Origin: Myxococcales bacterium
Lineage (GTDB): Bacteria > Myxococcota_A > UBA796 > GCA-2862545
Assembly: GCA_019634415.1 (NCBI GenBank)
Contig: JAHQVJ010000210.1
Coordinates: forward strand, 1 to 32,903
Length of the DNA: 32,903 nucleotides
Direction: 5' to 3'
Part shown: one piece after another, positions 29,735-32,903 of the stretch
Layout: every line of letters begins with the position of its first letter
Position numbering within the stretch: the first letter of the stretch is position 1
Notes under the pieces: model-generated
Databases searched by the model: none
What the model saw: only the letters and a program-made list of their open reading frames with translations
Told to the model about the DNA's origin: nothing
Position numbers and translations under genes: made by a program

Positions 29735-31999
29735 TCAGTTCGACACCTCGAGGTTGAAGGAGCCTGCGCTGCCGTCACCGCTGTCCACGACCAGGATGAT
29801 GGTCTGACCGGCGAACAGCTTCAGCTGGATCTCCGAGGTCAGCGGCGTGGTGTGGCCGAGCGTGTCCTCGCTGCACACGATCTCCATGCCGAGGCAGTCG
29901 TCCTCGAGGGCGTACAGCTGGGTGTCGAAGGAGGAGCCCTCGGTGCTGAACGTGTAGGTGTCGGTCACGGGGGCGGTGAACTCGTAGGTCAGGTCCTCGC
30001 CGCCGGGCCAGTTGTAGCAGCTGCCCGACCCGTATTCGTCGCCCTCGCCCGTGTTGTCGCCCTTCACGTTGATGGGCAGCGTGCCCGTGAGCACGTCGTT
30101 GGGGCAGCCCCCGGTGCAGGCCGGATCGCCACGGCACTCGGTGTCGTCGCAGTCGGTATCGCCGTCGCCGTCCTGGTCGATGCCATCGTCGCAGATCTCG
30201 TCGCAGACGGGATCGCCGCCGCACTGAGTGTCGACGCAGTCGGTCTGTCCGTCGCCATCGTCGTCGATGCCGTTGGTGCAGTCCTCGAAGCAGTTGGCGG
30301 TGTCGAAGGCGCAGTCGGGATCGTCGCAGTCCACCAGCGTGTCGCCGTTGTTGTCGAGCCCGTCGTCGCAGATCTCGCAGCCCTTGGCGCCGATGCAGTC
30401 GGGATCCTGGCAGTCCACCAGGAACTCGTCGGCACCGCGGTCGTTGTCGATGCCGTCGTTGCAGTCGTACTCGAAGCACCAGGGGTCGGTGGCGCAGTCG
30501 GAGTCGCGGCAGTCCGCGAAGGCGTCGTTGTCGAGATCGCGCAGGTCGTCGCAGACGGTCTCGCTGGCCTCGAGGTGGGCGACGTTGAGGGTGAACTCCC
30601 CGTGGGCGAGCCCGATGCCCTCACCGTCGATCACCGCGACCACGCTGTCGCCGGCATCGAGGTACCAAGCCACCTGGTCCCCCACGAAGGGACCGAGCCA
30701 GCCGTCGTTGCACTCGAGCTCGTTGCCCCCGCACACGTCGAGCAGACCCAGGTTGCTGCTGAACACGGTGCCCACGGTGTCGAACACGTAGCTGCCGGAG
30801 CTGGGGGCGGTGAACTCCACGGTCTGATCGGAGTGGTTGAGGACCGTGGCGCAGTCGAGGTCGTAGTCGTCGTTCTCGCCCAGGGTGCTGCCCACCACGG
30901 TGCCCACGTCGGTCATCACGTGCTCGGGGCAGGTGACCCCGCAGGCAGGCGACGTGGCAGCGCAGATGGTGTCCTGGCAGTCGATGTCGCCATCGCCGTT
31001 GTTGTCGATGTTGTCGTCGCAGATCTCCTCGCAGATCGCGTCGTCCCAACAGTCGGTGTCGTTGCAGTCGACGACGCCGTCGTTGTCGTCGTCGGTGCTG
31101 TTGGCGCAGTCGATCTCCGACTCGATGATCTCGCGGACGTGCAGCTCGTACTCGCCCTCGGTGCCGGTGTTGCCGTCCACGACGACGAGCACCTCTTCCC
31201 CAGCGTCGAGGCTGACGGTCACGGACTCGCCGCCCCCGATCAGGTCGTCGCAGGCAAGCTCGGCGCCGCCGCAGCCATCGAACACGATCAAGGCGGTGTC
31301 GAAGCCGTTGGGGATGGCGGGCAGCTCGAAGAGGAAGTCGCCGGTGAAGGGGGCCTCGAAGGTCAGGCCGTGATCCGCGGCGTTGCCCGAGGTGCAGGTG
31401 CCACTGTGATCGTTGGTCCCGCCGGTGGTGTCGCCCAGGTAGAGCGCCGGCACCTGGTTGCCGATGTCGTCGTCGATGCAGCCGCCGAACACGCCGCCGC
31501 CGGTGTCGCCGGTGCCACTGCCGCCGCCACCGGTGTCCCCACCCGTGGGGCCGTTGATGTCCTGATCGTCCGTGGGATCCAACGGGTCGGTCTTGAAGAT
31601 GAGGATCTCGTCGAAGTCACCGGTGCCTCCGCCGTCGGTGTCGTCGTCGAGCGGATCGGTGCCGTAGTCGTTCACCTCCACGCCGTCGGGCAGACCGTCG
31701 TCGTCGGAGTCGTCGTCGAGGCAGTCGGTGCCGAGCGCGCCCTCCTCGGCGTTGGTCAGGCCGTCGTTGTCGGCGTCGGCCTTCGGATCGGCGCACAGAC
31801 CCGTGTCGGCATCGGTGTCCGTATCGGTGTCGCTGTCGGCATCCGTGTCGGTGTCGCTGTCGGCATCCGTGTCGTCGTCGGTCGCCGTCCCCGTCCCGGG
31901 GTTGTTGATCACCTCGTCGGGCTTGATGGTCCCGATCTCACCTTCACAGGCAACCATCGCGCCCAACGCACACAACACCAGGAAACGCTCGAGGCGCAC
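29735..31999 (-). CDS. MopE/PPC-type Asp- and Cys-rich lipoprotein
   Basis: The start is placed at GTG 31999 (GGAGGG four bases upstream); an ATG four codons earlier is less well placed. The product is about 754 residues. Signal VRLERFLVLCALGAMVACEG, lipobox VAC. A Thr/Asp/Ser linker follows, then thrombospondin type 3-like loops (DADNDGLTNAEE, DDDSDDDGLPDG). The rest alternates MopE-like metal-binding motifs (CDDNIDNNGDGDIDCQD, CDDGLDNNGDTLVDCDD, CDDGIDQDGDGDTDCDD) with PPC-like beta domains (LTFEAPFTGDFLFEL, VEFTAPSSGSYVFDTV, YEFTAPVTDTYTFSTE). It probably binds calcium or copper at the surface; MopE-type motifs are putative metal sites. It is paralogous to the partial gene upstream. Confidence 0.9.
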   Translation of the reverse strand: MRLERFLVLCALGAMVACEGEIGTIKPDEVINNPGTGTATDDDTDADSDTDTDADSDTDTDTDADTGLCADPKADADNDGLTNAEEGALGTDCLDDDSDDDGLPDGVEVNDYGTDPLDDDTDGGGTGDFDEILIFKTDPLDPTDDQDINGPTGGDTGGGGSGTGDTGGGVFGGCIDDDIGNQVPALYLGDTTGGTNDHSGTCTSGNAADHGLTFEAPFTGDFLFELPAIPNGFDTALIVFDGCGGAELACDDLIGGGESVTVSLDAGEEVLVVVDGNTGTEGEYELHVREIIESEIDCANSTDDDNDGVVDCNDTDCWDDAICEEICDDNIDNNGDGDIDCQDTICAATSPACGVTCPEHVMTDVGTVVGSTLGENDDYDLDCATVLNHSDQTVEFTAPSSGSYVFDTVGTVFSSNLGLLDVCGGNELECNDGWLGPFVGDQVAWYLDAGDSVVAVIDGEGIGLAHGEFTLNVAHLEASETVCDDLRDLDNDAFADCRDSDCATDPWCFEYDCNDGIDNDRGADEFLVDCQDPDCIGAKGCEICDDGLDNNGDTLVDCDDPDCAFDTANCFEDCTNGIDDDGDGQTDCVDTQCGGDPVCDEICDDGIDQDGDGDTDCDDTECRGDPACTGGCPNDVLTGTLPINVKGDNTGEGDEYGSGSCYNWPGGEDLTYEFTAPVTDTYTFSTEGSSFDTQLYALEDDCLGMEIVCSEDTLGHTTPLTSEIQLKLFAGQTIILVVDSGDGSAGSFNLEVSN
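31797..31884. repeat. Simple repeat encoding the Asp/Thr/Ser linker
   Basis: Tandem hexamer-type repeats on the minus strand encode alternating Asp with Thr, Ser or Ala. A 24-base stretch (gtgtcgctgtcggcatccg and the next five bases) occurs twice in direct succession at about 31834-31881. It resembles the Asp/Ala tract of the DUF4397 gene and probably changes length in frame. Confidence 0.65.
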
Positions 32000-32072
32000 G
32001 ATTCCCTCCACATCCCGCGGGCGCCAGCATAGCGAATAGGCGAGGCACGGTGCACCTTCTTTCGAACCAGAA

Positions 32073-32903
32073 TCAGCGAGCGTTCAAGCCTGTTGCTCCC
32101 GATGCCGTTGCAAAGCCGTCGATCACGAGCACAATCTGCTGCCCGGCTGACAACGAGACCTGGATCTCGGAGTGGGTCTGGCCGATCCCCGCGTCGTCGT
32201 TGCACGCGAGCGGTGTGCCACCACAGCCATCGAGCGCGGTGAGCACCGTGTCGAAGCTCGAGCCCTTGGTGTCGAAGGTGACGGTGCCGGCCTGCGACGC
32301 GGTGTACGACACGGCCACGTCGGAGGCGGTGCTGTTGAGGCTGCAGGTGGGCGTGTAGCTGTCGGGGCGCCCCAGGGTGCTTCCCGACCACACCACGGTC
32401 TTCGCGGCGCCGACGTGCTCCGGGCAGCCCGGCAGGCACACCGCCTCGGCCGCACAGCGCGCGTCGAGGCAGTCCACGGCGCCATCCCCGTCGTCGTCGA
32501 GACCGTCGTCGCAGACCTCGGGGCAGGCGGCATCGAAGGCGCAGGCGGCGTCGGCGCAGTCCAGATCGCCGTCGACGTCGTTGTCGAGACCGTCGTCGCA
32601 GACCTCGGGGCAGGCAGCGTCGAAGGCGCAGTCGGTATCGGCGCAGTCCACGGAGCCGTCGTCGTCGAGATCGCGACCATCAGCGCAGTCGGTCTCCAGC
32701 AGCTCCAGGGGAGCGACGTTGAGGGTGTAGGCCCCCACGTCGGACAGCCCCGGCCCGTCCACCACCGCGAGCACCGGCACCCCCGCCTGCAGCTGTACGG
32801 TCACCTGGGAGGTGGGGGCGGCGTGCCCCGGGGCATCGTCGCTGCAGGCGAGCAGCGCCCCTTCGCAGCCCGCGAGCAGCGTGAGCACCGTGTCGAAGTC
32901 CGA
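32073..32903 (-). CDS. MopE/PPC-type protein, 3' part (runs off the right edge)
   Basis: The frame is open to the last base of the window (codons TCG GAC TTC GAC ACG precede the first internal GTG), so the N-terminus is outside. 276 residues are visible. They show a PPC-like domain (VTVQLQAGVPVLAVVDGPG), three MopE-like repeats (CADGRDLDDDGSVDCAD, CDDGLDNDVDGDLDCAD, CDDGLDDDGDGAVDCLD), then a second PPC-like domain (VSYTASQAGTVTFDT, EIQVSLSAGQQIVLVID). The protein ends at SGATGLNAR, which fits the last strand of a PPC domain. It is a tandem paralogue of the next gene, 73 bases downstream. Confidence 0.88.
   Translation of the reverse strand, partial: SDFDTVLTLLAGCEGALLACSDDAPGHAAPTSQVTVQLQAGVPVLAVVDGPGLSDVGAYTLNVAPLELLETDCADGRDLDDDGSVDCADTDCAFDAACPEVCDDGLDNDVDGDLDCADAACAFDAACPEVCDDGLDDDGDGAVDCLDARCAAEAVCLPGCPEHVGAAKTVVWSGSTLGRPDSYTPTCSLNSTASDVAVSYTASQAGTVTFDTKGSSFDTVLTALDGCGGTPLACNDDAGIGQTHSEIQVSLSAGQQIVLVIDGFATASGATGLNAR

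Noticed and set aside
31797..31884. CRISPR-like short repeats
   Set aside because: There are no unique spacers of constant length; the repeats are coding hexamers of an Asp/Thr/Ser linker, as at 28563-28638.
29852..32032. 726-codon plus-strand open frame, Val/Ala-rich
   Set aside because: It is the mirror of the Asp-rich MopE/PPC repeats (GAC/GTC), not a protein of its own.
32073..32110. Frameshift at the end of the partial MopE/PPC protein
   Set aside because: The ending SGATGLNAR fits the last beta-strand of a PPC domain, so no frameshift is needed.

Overview
This window looks like a chromosomal segment of an uncultured or little-studied high-GC bacterium of the Myxococcota (former Deltaproteobacteria) type. 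That is inferred from gene content, not from a marker gene: no rRNA or tRNA was seen. The grounds are strong G/C third positions, many secreted lipoproteins with Asp/Thr-rich linkers, MopE-like Cys/Asp repeat proteins, PKD and beta-helix surface proteins, DUF1501 proteins with Tat signals, an FHA-domain protein, and a large winged-helix/ATPase/TPR regulator. At least eleven of about two dozen genes start with a likely lipoprotein signal.

Layout. 1-525: 3' end of a GlxA-type AraC-family regulator. 588-1184: a secreted Cys-rich protein of unknown role (minus). 1339-4346: two tandem paralogous lipoproteins, each with two PKD-like domains and a shared unrecognised C-terminal module. 4415-8873: a tight minus-strand operon of small lipoprotein, Tat-exported DUF1501 protein, and a DUF1549/DUF1553-like c-type cytochrome lipoprotein. 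A divergent plus-strand gene (8963-11914) encodes a regulator with two winged-helix domains, a P-loop ATPase and TPRs. 11978-13777: a lipoprotein with a MopE-like motif and a beta-helix. Then asnB (minus), a divergent TerB-like gene with a strong dyad between them, and an FHA protein carrying five copies of an unrecognised ~35-residue repeat.

17878-24462 is a mosaic accessory region. It holds one intact pectinacetylesterase-like gene (PAE, 18919-20022), a decayed 5' fragment of it at 17941, and a nearly identical 3' fragment at 22441. A degenerate copy of the arsM leader and start lies at 20018-20137, directly after the intact PAE gene. Between and around these pieces sit a thioredoxin-like lipoprotein, a visibly more A/T-rich pair (trypsin-like protease plus lipoprotein), an SH3/TonB-C-like protein with a broken-looking 5' end, and a stretch full of inverted repeats. 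The simplest reading is duplication of a PAE-arsM segment followed by deletion and insertion.

24463-25733 is a two-gene arsenic operon: arsM, translationally coupled to a Cys-containing MarR-type regulator, behind a promoter with two adjacent perfect palindromes. From 25755 onward: another lipoprotein, then a minus-strand series of a partial MopE/PPC-type protein (entering from the right edge), a second MopE/PPC lipoprotein, an ATP-grasp protein, a DUF4397 lipoprotein with an Asp/Ala tract, and a second DUF1501 protein.

Most of the window is devoted to the cell surface. The more novel-looking items are the FHA repeat protein, the shared C-terminal module of the PKD lipoproteins, the duplicated PAE-arsM segment with its retained operator, and the folded intergenic element near 24180-24321.
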